A program made the translations under genes and the position numbers. Of a stretch of 57,654 nucleotides of DNA, positions 51,601 to 57,654 are shown piece after piece (within the stretch, counting starts at the first letter, position 1; the number at the start of each line of letters is the position of its first letter). The notes beneath the pieces are model-generated. The model made no database searches and had not been told where the DNA came from. It saw only the letters and a list, made by a program, of their open reading frames with translations. Source of the stretch: Lentisphaerae bacterium ADurb.Bin082. Its GTDB lineage: Bacteria; Verrucomicrobiota; Lentisphaeria; Oligosphaerales; Oligosphaeraceae. The DNA lies in assembly GCA_002070945.1 (NCBI GenBank), contig MWEG01000043.1:1-57654 (forward strand), in the 5' to 3' direction.

Positions 51601-52930
51601 CTTCTGCCCAGGATACTTCAAATGCACCCTGCTTGGCGGCAGCCAGACCACTATCGCCGTCGCCGTGCCAGACAAGGACACCGCCCCCGGCATCCCGCAC
51701 GTCACAGCTCCGACGATGCCGGAAAAACTGCCGCTCAGGGAAGCGCTCAGGCAAAGCCTCTCCGCTTTTGTCGTCCGTCGCGACCAGGGCAAGACCGTCC
51801 TGGCAGGCTTCCCCTGGTTTTTGGACTGGGGGCGCGACACCCTCATCTGCCTGCGCGGACTGATCGCCGCCGGCATGGTTGACGACTGCCGAGACATCAT
51901 CCAGCAGTTCGCCAGCTTCGCCGAGCAAGGCACCATCCCCAACATGATTCGCGGCCTTGACCATTCCAACCGCGACACCTCCGACGCCCCCCTCTGGCTC
52001 TTTGTAGCAACTTCCGATCTGGTCAGCCACCCCAAGGGCGGCGAAGCCATCCTCGACCTGCCTTGCCCAAGCCCAAGCCGGCCTTTGCGGAAAGTCCTCA
52101 ACGACATCGCCGACTACTATTGGCACGGCGCCGCCAACGGCATCCGCGCTGACCATGACTCCGCCCTGGTCTACAGCCCCTCCCACTTCACCTGGATGGA
52201 CACCAATTTCCCGGCCGCGACCCCGCGCGCCGGCTATCCAGTCGAAATCCAAGCCCTGTGGATATTCGCCCTTGAATTCCTTGCTGCGCATGGCGGGAAC
52301 CCGCTCTGCGCCGAACGCGCTAAGCTCGCCCGTCGCAGCCTGGAGCAATACTTCCGCCGCCCGGACGGCCGCGGCCTGGCCGATTGCCTGCACGCGCCCA
52401 CGCCGGACACACCGGCCAGCAAGGCCACGCCAGACGACGCCTGCCGCCCCAATCAGCTCCTCGCCGTCACCCTGGGCGCAGTCACCGACCTAAGGCCGGT
52501 GCGCGACATCATTGCCGCCACCCGCCCGCTGCTCACGCCAGCTGGCATCCGCAGCCTGGACGACGCCCTGGTCCGCCATCCTATTCCTGTCAGCAGCAAA
52601 GGCCGTCCTCTCAACGACCCCTATCGCCCCTATTGGGGAACCTACAGCGGCGACGAGGACACCCAACGCAAGCCAGCCTATCACAACGGCACCAGCTGGG
52701 CCTGGATGATGCCGTCGTTCTGCGAAGCCTTAGTCATGGCATACGGTCAAACCGCCATCCCCGCCGCCAAGGCATGGATAGCCGCAGCAGCGCCACAGAT
52801 GCAACGCCAATGCCTGGGCTATCTCCCGGAAATCTATGACGGCAACGCACCCCATGAAGCAAAAGGATGCAGCGCCCAAGCCTGGAGCATGACCGAATTC
52901 TTCCGAATTTATCAAAAACTAGCAACCTAG
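48629..52930 (+). CDS. two-domain glycogen debranching enzyme (GH13 plus amylo-1,6-glucosidase)
   Basis: 1433 residues. The N-terminal half is an alpha-amylase-type GH13 barrel with nucleophile D327 (VDGFRCDAGY), acid/base E356 (FFLEGLGG) and D415 (FAETHDNQR), so 4-alpha-glucanotransferase or related activity is expected. The middle contains beta domains. The C-terminal half is a GDE_C (GH133-like) amylo-alpha-1,6-glucosidase with GFPWFLDWGRDTLI (D1066, D1070) and TPRAGYPVEIQALW. The layout parallels eukaryotic debranching enzyme, in a bacterium. It removes branches from glycogen. It starts a glycogen cluster with a CBM48 protein and glycogen synthase. Confidence 0.92.
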   Translation: MTNIFQTPAPGFQAVRHSGDILMVSLQLDSAREGKAFLRTNLGQAHVRRAEIIANVEHGRAILGRDWHDLPMRQADERSFQITLPLCQVGLFEFKTFFVPDDGGELVWPKGENVRVKIEPSATVSGNTIYNAFVRQFGPNRSGQAWTKAHRDAETFLSQAGYTVLPPSGTFADLRRELPVIMDQLGFRIIQLLPIHPAPVTFGRMGRFGSPFAPLDFFTVDASLAVFDRHTTPLEQFSQLVADIHSRDGLVLIDLPADHTGWGSVMQVHHPEWFTRNEDGSFASPGAWGVIWEDLCKLNFEDKTLWMQLAEVFLHWCQLGVDGFRCDAGYMIPAPVWTYITARVREQYPDTIFFLEGLGGAIQTTEDLLQEAGHNWAYSEFFQQFGYQNMLDYTRFAISFSNRVGCLVHFAETHDNQRLAAKSPIWAALRVKTAALFSIAGAFGIANGVEWLATEKIHVHDANSLAWGSEPNLTSLVQTLTRLLNQHPAFQAQATLCIPNSFRGNAIAMLRYPPADDDSQNRPIPLTTPLLVAANPEENQPATLEWDISDFNPGNKTIDLVSNAVIPIRRKGHRAILSLPPAAAYCLSAATPEPAAPEKQLSPRHWQDLRDRVMDFIVEVKGYIDLAGIDIDGLAQTVYVNPRRFARQILPESSYLPIIEWRPGQDEHRVVMVPPQHLILIRHVHPFMATILQGTTCQQRKRSLPQADGSSAILFSPLPAPAETPAEATLVIHVFARQPDGQPQSKNLFHRGALSLLPEVTEPVVNLSLTAEQITPEHVGLCTDQHGGFTLARAAWGLLCSKYDALFAPSLAPLVPVDRTVLLTRVRAWMIYRDYRQELNLNCQTGFVAGYANRLAWSFNVPSGMGQHVILRVEWQLASDRRQASLTFARLQSPDRQYRHTLPDDVPVALYLRPDLDDRPNHQVTKAFQGPEKTFPAAVSALSDGFRFQPSPGHGLTMHISEGTFHESPEWHYQHPLPADAERGLESATDIFCPGYFKCTLLGGSQTTIAVAVPDKDTAPGIPHVTAPTMPEKLPLREALRQSLSAFVVRRDQGKTVLAGFPWFLDWGRDTLICLRGLIAAGMVDDCRDIIQQFASFAEQGTIPNMIRGLDHSNRDTSDAPLWLFVATSDLVSHPKGGEAILDLPCPSPSRPLRKVLNDIADYYWHGAANGIRADHDSALVYSPSHFTWMDTNFPAATPRAGYPVEIQALWIFALEFLAAHGGNPLCAERAKLARRSLEQYFRRPDGRGLADCLHAPTPDTPASKATPDDACRPNQLLAVTLGAVTDLRPVRDIIAATRPLLTPAGIRSLDDALVRHPIPVSSKGRPLNDPYRPYWGTYSGDEDTQRKPAYHNGTSWAWMMPSFCEALVMAYGQTAIPAAKAWIAAAAPQMQRQCLGYLPEIYDGNAPHEAKGCSAQAWSMTEFFRIYQKLAT

Positions 52931-53012
52931 TGTGAGACATTTCACCCTAACAGGCTTATATTAAGGTTGTTAAAAAATCATATTCGCTTACCTTTGAAAA
53001 GGAGTCCTTACC

Positions 53013-53333
53013 ATGCAAGCAAAACAAAGCAAATCCGCCTCCCGTCCCAAAAAAACCATAGGATGCCGCGTCAGGCGCAGAGTCAACTTTTCGGTCAACG
53101 CCGAACCCGGGGCCAAGGTCTTCCTGGCTGGTGCCTTCAACAACTGGGATGTCACCAAGAAGCAGATGGTCGACCGTGAAGGCAAGGGCTGCTTCACCTG
53201 CACCTGCATCCTCACACCGGGGACGTATGAATACAAGTTCTACATTGACGGCGTCTGGTGCCATGATATCGCCAACCCAAACTTCGTAACCACCCCTTTC
53301 AACTCCCTCAACAGCATTATCGAGGTGCTCTAA
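53013..53333 (+). CDS. stand-alone CBM48/AMPK-type glycogen-binding protein
   Basis: 106 residues. Almost the whole protein is one early-set (CBM48) domain: VNFSVNAEPGAKVFLAGAFN, then NWDVTKKQMV and GTYEYKFYIDGVWCHDIANP. This pattern binds glycogen or starch in AMPK beta subunits and branching enzymes. With no catalytic part it may tether partner enzymes to glycogen. The first ~20 residues are basic (KSASRPKKTIGCRVRRR). AAGGAG precedes the start. Gaps of 82 and 52 nt separate it from debranching enzyme and glycogen synthase. Confidence 0.87.
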   Translation: MQAKQSKSASRPKKTIGCRVRRRVNFSVNAEPGAKVFLAGAFNNWDVTKKQMVDREGKGCFTCTCILTPGTYEYKFYIDGVWCHDIANPNFVTTPFNSLNSIIEVL

Positions 53334-53385
53334 GACCTCCTCGCCGCACCAGCCAGCCCCCAACCCGTTCCCCGAGAGATGTGAT

Positions 53386-54957
53386 ATGGCCCCGAACATC
53401 AGCCCTGACCGCAAAATCAAGGTCCTAATCGTCACTCCTGAAATTACCTATCTGCCCCCGGGCATGGGCAATATCGCCGAACGCCTCTCCGCCAAGGCCG
53501 GAGGCCTGGCTGACGTCTCCGCCTCGCTGGTCTCAGCTCTCTTCAACATGGGCGTCGACGTCCACGTCGCCTTGCCCAACTACCGTCGCCTCTTCCACGT
53601 TGAAATTCAAGACTTGATGGACGCCAAGCTGTCCCAGTACCGAGCCAAGCTCGGTCCCGATGTTGACGGCAACCAGCGTATCCACCTTGCCGAGGACAGG
53701 ACATTCTACTACCGGGAAAGCGTCTACAGCAACTATGCTGAAGACGGTCTGAAAATGAGCCTGACCTTTCAGCGCGAAGTGATCAACAACATCATCCCGT
53801 CCGTCCTGCCTGACCTTGTCCACTGCAATGACTGGATGACCGGTCTGGTGCCAGGTCTTGCTCGGCGCTGGGGCATTCCTACTCTCTTCACCATCCACAA
53901 CATCCACACCCAGGAAACCACGCTCGAAACCATTGAGAACTACGGCATTGACACCGCCTTTTTCTGGAAGAACCTGTACTATTCCCGGCAACCTGCCTGC
54001 TACGAGGAGTCGCGCTCGACGAATCTGGTCGACCTGCTCACCAGCGGCATCTTCGGCGCCCACTTCGTCAACACCGTCAGCCCGACTTTTCTGCGTGAAA
54101 TCGTTGAGGGACAGCACACCTTCGTCCCCCCGCAAATTCAACGCGAAATCGCCAACAAATACTTTGCTGGCTGCGCCAAGGGCATTCTGAACGCTCCAGA
54201 CCCCGACTATCACCCCAGCACGGACAAGGCGCTCGCCGCCACCTATAACGCCGAAAACCACGCCGAAAACAAGGCGATCAATAAAAAGGCTTTTCAAGCC
54301 AAAGTCGGCCTGACCGTCAATCCGAACGCGCCCCTGCTGTTCTGGCCGTCCCGCCTTGATCCCATCCAGAAAGGCCCTCAGCTTTTGGCGGAGATTTTGT
54401 ATTCCATCATCGATGACTATTGGTCGCTTGGTCTCCAGGTCGCCATTGTCGCCGAGGGCGCCTACCAGGATCATTTCCACGCCATTGCCGACCACCACCA
54501 GTTGCGGAGCCGGATTGCCGTCTGCTCGTTCCAGGAAGCTCTTTCCCGTCTGGGCTATGCTGCTTCCGACTTCATCCTGATGCCGTCTCGCTTTGAACCA
54601 TGCGGTTTGCCCCAGATGATCGGTTCGATGTACGGCAGCCTCCCGATCGTCCATGACACCGGCGGCCTGCACGACACTGTCTCCCACCTCGACGTCGCCA
54701 AAAACAGCGGCAACGGCTTTGTCTTCGAGCATTACGACGCCAATGGTCTGCGCTGGGCCATCAATGAGGCGATGCGCTTCTATGGGCTCGGCCGCCACGC
54801 CCGCCAAAAACAAGTCTGCCGCGTGATGCAAGAGGCCGAAACCACCTTCACGCATGCCAACACGGCTGCCGCATACGTGGAACTCTATGAAAGAATGCTG
54901 CAGCGACCCCTGCTTCCGCAAACTGATGCCGACGCCGACGCCAGTCAGCCGCTCTGA
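53386..54957 (+). CDS. glgA: glycogen/starch synthase (GT5)
   Basis: 523 residues. The ADP-glucose-binding loop appears as AKAGGLADVSASLV (about 36-49, KxGGL type), HCNDWMTGLVPG is the donor/acceptor region, and SRFEPCGLPQMIGSMYGSLP with IVHDTGGLHDTV is the C-terminal GT-B signature with its catalytic Glu. It extends alpha-1,4-glucan from a nucleotide sugar. An inserted stretch after residue ~240 (KYFAGCAKGILNAPDPDYHP) is typical of this family. It ends the glycogen cluster, with a small unknown gene seven bases downstream. No glgB or glgC is in the window. Confidence 0.93.
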   Translation: MAPNISPDRKIKVLIVTPEITYLPPGMGNIAERLSAKAGGLADVSASLVSALFNMGVDVHVALPNYRRLFHVEIQDLMDAKLSQYRAKLGPDVDGNQRIHLAEDRTFYYRESVYSNYAEDGLKMSLTFQREVINNIIPSVLPDLVHCNDWMTGLVPGLARRWGIPTLFTIHNIHTQETTLETIENYGIDTAFFWKNLYYSRQPACYEESRSTNLVDLLTSGIFGAHFVNTVSPTFLREIVEGQHTFVPPQIQREIANKYFAGCAKGILNAPDPDYHPSTDKALAATYNAENHAENKAINKKAFQAKVGLTVNPNAPLLFWPSRLDPIQKGPQLLAEILYSIIDDYWSLGLQVAIVAEGAYQDHFHAIADHHQLRSRIAVCSFQEALSRLGYAASDFILMPSRFEPCGLPQMIGSMYGSLPIVHDTGGLHDTVSHLDVAKNSGNGFVFEHYDANGLRWAINEAMRFYGLGRHARQKQVCRVMQEAETTFTHANTAAAYVELYERMLQRPLLPQTDADADASQPL

Positions 54958-54964
54958 CGCAGCC

Positions 54965-55309
54965 ATGACTCCGAAAAGATGCAACAACCTCTATGACGAG
55001 CTTCGCCAGGCTGCGTCGGCCTATTTCTGCATGCCGTTGGAAGAATGCGGCCCCATCGCCGCCGAGCTTCTCCTTTGCCTGGAAGCAGCCCTTGCCATTC
55101 TGGAGAAAAAGCACCTGGAGCCATCTGGAAGCGACTTTCTGGAGTCTCTGGGCAACATTCTCCTCTTGTCTTCGCGCCTGCGTGGGCTTATGCTGGCGGA
55201 AGTGGCCAATGACTTGCAAGACTCCCTGGGCATGGATGACGCGGGACGCCTCGCCATCATCAATGATTGCATGAGCGTGGTGCAAACCGCGAAAACCTTC
55301 GTGGCCTGA
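54965..55309 (+). CDS. small helical hypothetical protein after glgA
   Basis: 114 residues, all helix by pattern with many Leu, Ala and Glu (LLLCLEAALAILEKKHLEP, MLAEVANDLQDSL). Not recognised. It starts seven bases after glgA and may be co-transcribed. Four cysteines are scattered, with no metal-site spacing. A role with glycogen synthase is only a guess from position. Confidence 0.6.
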   Translation: MTPKRCNNLYDELRQAASAYFCMPLEECGPIAAELLLCLEAALAILEKKHLEPSGSDFLESLGNILLLSSRLRGLMLAEVANDLQDSLGMDDAGRLAIINDCMSVVQTAKTFVA

Positions 55310-55389
55310 GTTGCGGCTGGCCAGGCAAAGAGCGCCATGACCTGAGGTGGAAAGCCCCGCGCTGGCAAAATTCGATGTTTTCGACTGGG

Positions 55390-56151
55390 TCAGCGCCGCC
55401 TGGGAGTTCCTGGTCGCTTGGCTGAAAAGCCGAAAAAGCCGATTCGCCTGCCCAGGCCATAGTATTCCCGGTGCGCATACGCCAGCAGTCTCGCCTGCTC
55501 CGGGCAAAGCTTTCCACGGCGGTCCAGCAGCGTCGGCGAAACATGCACGGCCACGACTTCGGCGATGAACATGTCATGCGAGCCGAGCTTGACCGTTTTC
55601 CTCACCTTGCACTCCACGTTCAACGGGCATTCCGCCAGCAGCGGCGCGGCGACCGACGCGCCAGCAGCGCGAGTCAAGCCAGTCAAGGCGAATTTATCCG
55701 TGTCGCGACCTGATTTCATGCCGCATAAATCGGTCGCCTTCGCCAAATCCTGAGTCGGGATATTGACGACGAATTCGCGCGTGGCGGCGATGATGCCATG
55801 CGAAAAGCGCTCTGGTCGAATGGAAATCGACAGCATTGGCGGGTCGCTGCACACCGTCCCGGCCCAAGCCACCGTGATGATGTTCTCCGGCTGCTCGGCG
55901 CGTCCGCCGCAACTGACCAGCACCACCGGCGTCGGCACCAACATTGTGCTCGGTTTCCATAGCAGTTTGTCCTGGTCGCTCGCCTCTTGGCGGCTGCGAC
56001 GACCGCGGCGGTCGTCGTCATTTCTGCTCCGAATCGGCGCTGGGCGACCGAACTGCTGCCGCGGCGGAACCCCGCCCGCCTCTGCCGACTTCTTTGCTGC
56101 TGACTTGACCTCACGCCGCCTGTTCTCGCCTGCTGACATATCGTTATCCAT
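55390..56151 (-). CDS. flavin reductase family (FMN-binding) protein
   Basis: 253 residues. The first ~65 residues are basic and disordered (Arg-rich, SRNDDDRRGRRSRQEASDQ), then a flavin-reductase-like split barrel: KPSTMLVPTPVVLVSCGG, ITVAWAGTVCSDPPMLSISI and REFVVNIPT, as in FMN-binding flavin reductases. It reduces or binds flavin; partner unknown. The long disordered N-terminus is unusual. The start at 56151 or at an inner ATG (56139, AAGGA eleven bases upstream) are both possible. It is convergent with the small gene after glgA. Confidence 0.82.
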   Translation of the reverse strand: MDNDMSAGENRRREVKSAAKKSAEAGGVPPRQQFGRPAPIRSRNDDDRRGRRSRQEASDQDKLLWKPSTMLVPTPVVLVSCGGRAEQPENIITVAWAGTVCSDPPMLSISIRPERFSHGIIAATREFVVNIPTQDLAKATDLCGMKSGRDTDKFALTGLTRAAGASVAAPLLAECPLNVECKVRKTVKLGSHDMFIAEVVAVHVSPTLLDRRGKLCPEQARLLAYAHREYYGLGRRIGFFGFSAKRPGTPRRR

Positions 56152-56290
56152 CCTTCGCCAAAATCCTGGATTTCACGCTGGCCTGGCTGCCAAGCAGCCA
56201 ACTAAGCAATCGGCGTTAATGTAATCCAAATTTCCGGGTTGGACAGAGCCTTGCCGCCATTTCAGCTTGGCTGTCGGCTGGCTGACGTCG

Positions 56291-57088
56291 TCAATAGAAC
56301 GACAAGCCTGGCCAGGCGCCGCGCCCGCTTGAGCCAGACTCAACCGTAGCTCCGTAGCCGCCAAAAGGCAGGTAGAGTTTGTAGTACTTCCCCACCTGGG
56401 CGATTCCCCAAGTCGCCGTCGGCGCCAAGTCGTGCCCGCCCAAGAGCATGGGCAACTGACAGGCCATCTCGCCGACATGACCGTCCAAATACGCGACGCT
56501 GCATCGCCCGCCATGCCGGAACGCCAGCGTCCCCAGGTGATTTTCGCCAGGCTTGACTATCGGCGAGACGATGGCCATCGAAACTGGATTGCGCTGCCAA
56601 TCCGCAAACGCCATCAAATCAGACAAACTGCGGGGAAAACTGTGCAGACGAAGCCAGAACGGACGCGGCCCAACCGCAGTCGGACGCGCACTGCACGACA
56701 AGACGCATTCGTTGCCGCCAATGCTGACCGTCACCCCGCCAAAGCCGTCCGCCTGGCCCAAGCGCCCGAGCGAAGCGGTCATGCCGTCTCCAGGGCAACG
56801 GCCAATCACGTCTGGAAGAACATGCCCCGAGCCAAAATACGGCGGCAAACCGCGCATCGGGTCAAGATAGGCCAACGAGTCAACCAGGTAGTCCTCATTG
56901 TCATGGCAATACATCTGCGACGCCAAGCCATATTGGCGATGCAGGCTCTTGCAGGACAAAGCCCGCGCCTTCTCCCTTGCCCGCGCCAACGCAGGCAGGA
57001 GCATTGCCGCCATGATCGCTATGATGGCGATCACTACCAGTAATTCAATCAAGGTAAAATGAAAATGCCGCCCTAGGTCCTTGCGCAT
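56291..57088 (-). CDS. prepilin-like protein with DG-H motif
   Basis: 265 residues. A leader [10 protein letters not shown] followed by [16 protein letters not shown] and [17 protein letters not shown] marks a type IV prepilin-like protein. The C-terminal part carries [19 protein letters not shown], the DG-H motif of PVC pseudopilins. Twelve or so glycine-rich turns follow ([15 protein letters not shown]). AGGAA stands upstream of the ATG at 57088; the in-frame ATG at 57133 has none. Isolated gene, no pilus apparatus nearby. Confidence 0.9.
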   Translation of the reverse strand: MRKDLGRHFHFTLIELLVVIAIIAIMAAMLLPALARAREKARALSCKSLHRQYGLASQMYCHDNEDYLVDSLAYLDPMRGLPPYFGSGHVLPDVIGRCPGDGMTASLGRLGQADGFGGVTVSIGGNECVLSCSARPTAVGPRPFWLRLHSFPRSLSDLMAFADWQRNPVSMAIVSPIVKPGENHLGTLAFRHGGRCSVAYLDGHVGEMACQLPMLLGGHDLAPTATWGIAQVGKYYKLYLPFGGYGATVESGSSGRGAWPGLSFY

Positions 57089-57654
57089 CGTTGTGTTCCT
57101 GCCAATTCCATGAAGAATACTATTGCCGAACATGTCTATAGCAACACAGCAGTTTCAATGCCAGGTTGAAATTGGCTGCGGGCGCTCCTGCCAGCCGCCG
57201 TGTCTTGCACCAGCCATGAACACACGCTGCCCGATTCCAAGGCAAAAGCATAAATAATGGGGCAGTCATTGATACGTAGGAGTTCTAGTGAGTTTCAGAG
57301 CCAGGCTTCCCGGATAAGGCGCTTTAGTGGACAGTGGACAATGGACGCAAGTGGACTTTAATGGACATCAGTAGACGATGGACTGTGGACTGAAGTGGAC
57401 ATGAGTGGACAGAGGAGCTTTCGACACGTGTCCTCCACAGGCCTTCAGCCGGCAAAAATGTATCATGCTTACAGTCATGCCCCTTTGCGCCGTAGGCGCT
57501 TAACCATGCTTAACCCCAGGCTTCAGCCTGGGGATAGACGTGCCCCAAAACTGGTGCCTTGTAAAGGCACTACAGAAGACTCCTATGAAACCCCTTAGGG
57601 CTTTGACCTGACTAAAATTCCAAACTCTTCCTGAAACAGAGGGCGAATTTGCCG
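57089..57654. repeat. repeat-filled right edge: TGGAC array and multi-palindrome copy 5
   Basis: No gene. TGGAC units at 57325-57412 mirror the array at 45815-45938 in inverted orientation. Copy 5 of the multi-palindrome family follows at 57485-57580 (GCGCCGTAGGCGC, then CCCCAGGCTTCAGCCTGGGG, then GGTGCCTTGTAAAGGCACTA); its last ~75 bp match the left half of copy 1. The stretch 57134-57324 shows only ATAATGGGGCAGTC, a 14-nt stretch also found (TAATGGGGCAGTC) next to copy 1 at 8611. Confidence 0.8.

Overview
The window looks like chromosomal DNA of a Lentisphaerota-type bacterium (PVC superphylum). Three genes or gene fragments carry the [16 protein letters not shown] prepilin leader followed by LLPAL..AR.KAR. 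Pseudopilin-like proteins of this H-X9-DG type are massively expanded in Lentisphaerota, Planctomycetes and Verrucomicrobia. Several uncommon glycoside-hydrolase-like genes, a GltX with the KPYSKRDGD signature and abundant dispersed palindromic repeats point the same way. The assignment is inferred from gene families only; there is no rRNA gene in the window.

Layout. (1) About 1-8400 is an accessory island, more AT-rich at its left edge. A minus-strand train of eight genes runs from 6985 down to 971: a sliding-clamp (DnaN) paralogue with a proline-rich and coiled-coil tail, a linker protein, a RecB/Cas4-like PD-(D/E)XK nuclease with four cysteines, a DUF932-like phage/plasmid protein, an unknown protein, RadC, a DpnD/PcfM-like protein and a zinc-ribbon glycine-zipper protein. 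A DUF6788-like transposon-associated ORF and a YceK-like lipoprotein follow. No integrase, tRNA or att site is visible, so the island probably continues to the left. (2) 8.9-13.4 kb holds a sugar-isomerase-like gene, a TauE/SafE permease, a Bcp peroxiredoxin and an InaA/WaaP-like kinase, separated by dispersed repeats. (3) 13.9-30.2 kb is mostly housekeeping: lysA, a DUF1015 gene, yjdF-like, trmO, cysE/epsC, dtd, maf, der, gltX, an L,D-transpeptidase, accA, an ArgA-like acetyltransferase and carB. (4) 30.2-39.7 kb is a carbohydrate-use cluster: two glycoside-hydrolase-like genes transcribed divergently, a GntR/LacI-type regulator, a broken prepilin gene and a large exported CBM/hydrolase gene split by a frameshift in a run of eight C. 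(5) 40.1-45.7 kb has rpsB-tsf-pyrH-frr, then orn and a degenerate M24 peptidase. (6) 46.1-57.1 kb has an exported unknown, a prepilin-like gene with its own promoter, and a glycogen cluster: a fused GH13 plus amylo-1,6-glucosidase debranching enzyme, a stand-alone CBM48 protein, glycogen synthase and a small unknown. A flavin reductase and another prepilin-like gene close the window.

Intergenic DNA is crowded with at least four repeat families: a multi-palindrome element (five copies), a CTTGGCGTC-rich element (four copies), a GTTTATGT..CACCC element that in one place forms a 265-bp MITE-like unit with perfect 14-bp ends, and TGGAC-rich arrays plus heptamer microsatellites.

The best candidate for an undescribed system is the clamp-nuclease-RadC-DUF932 train at 971-6985. 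Also of note are two hairpin/U-tract leaders that have no same-strand gene upstream, a duplicated ribosome-binding-site/start-codon unit before lysA, and a 17-nt motif shared by two promoters in the sugar cluster.
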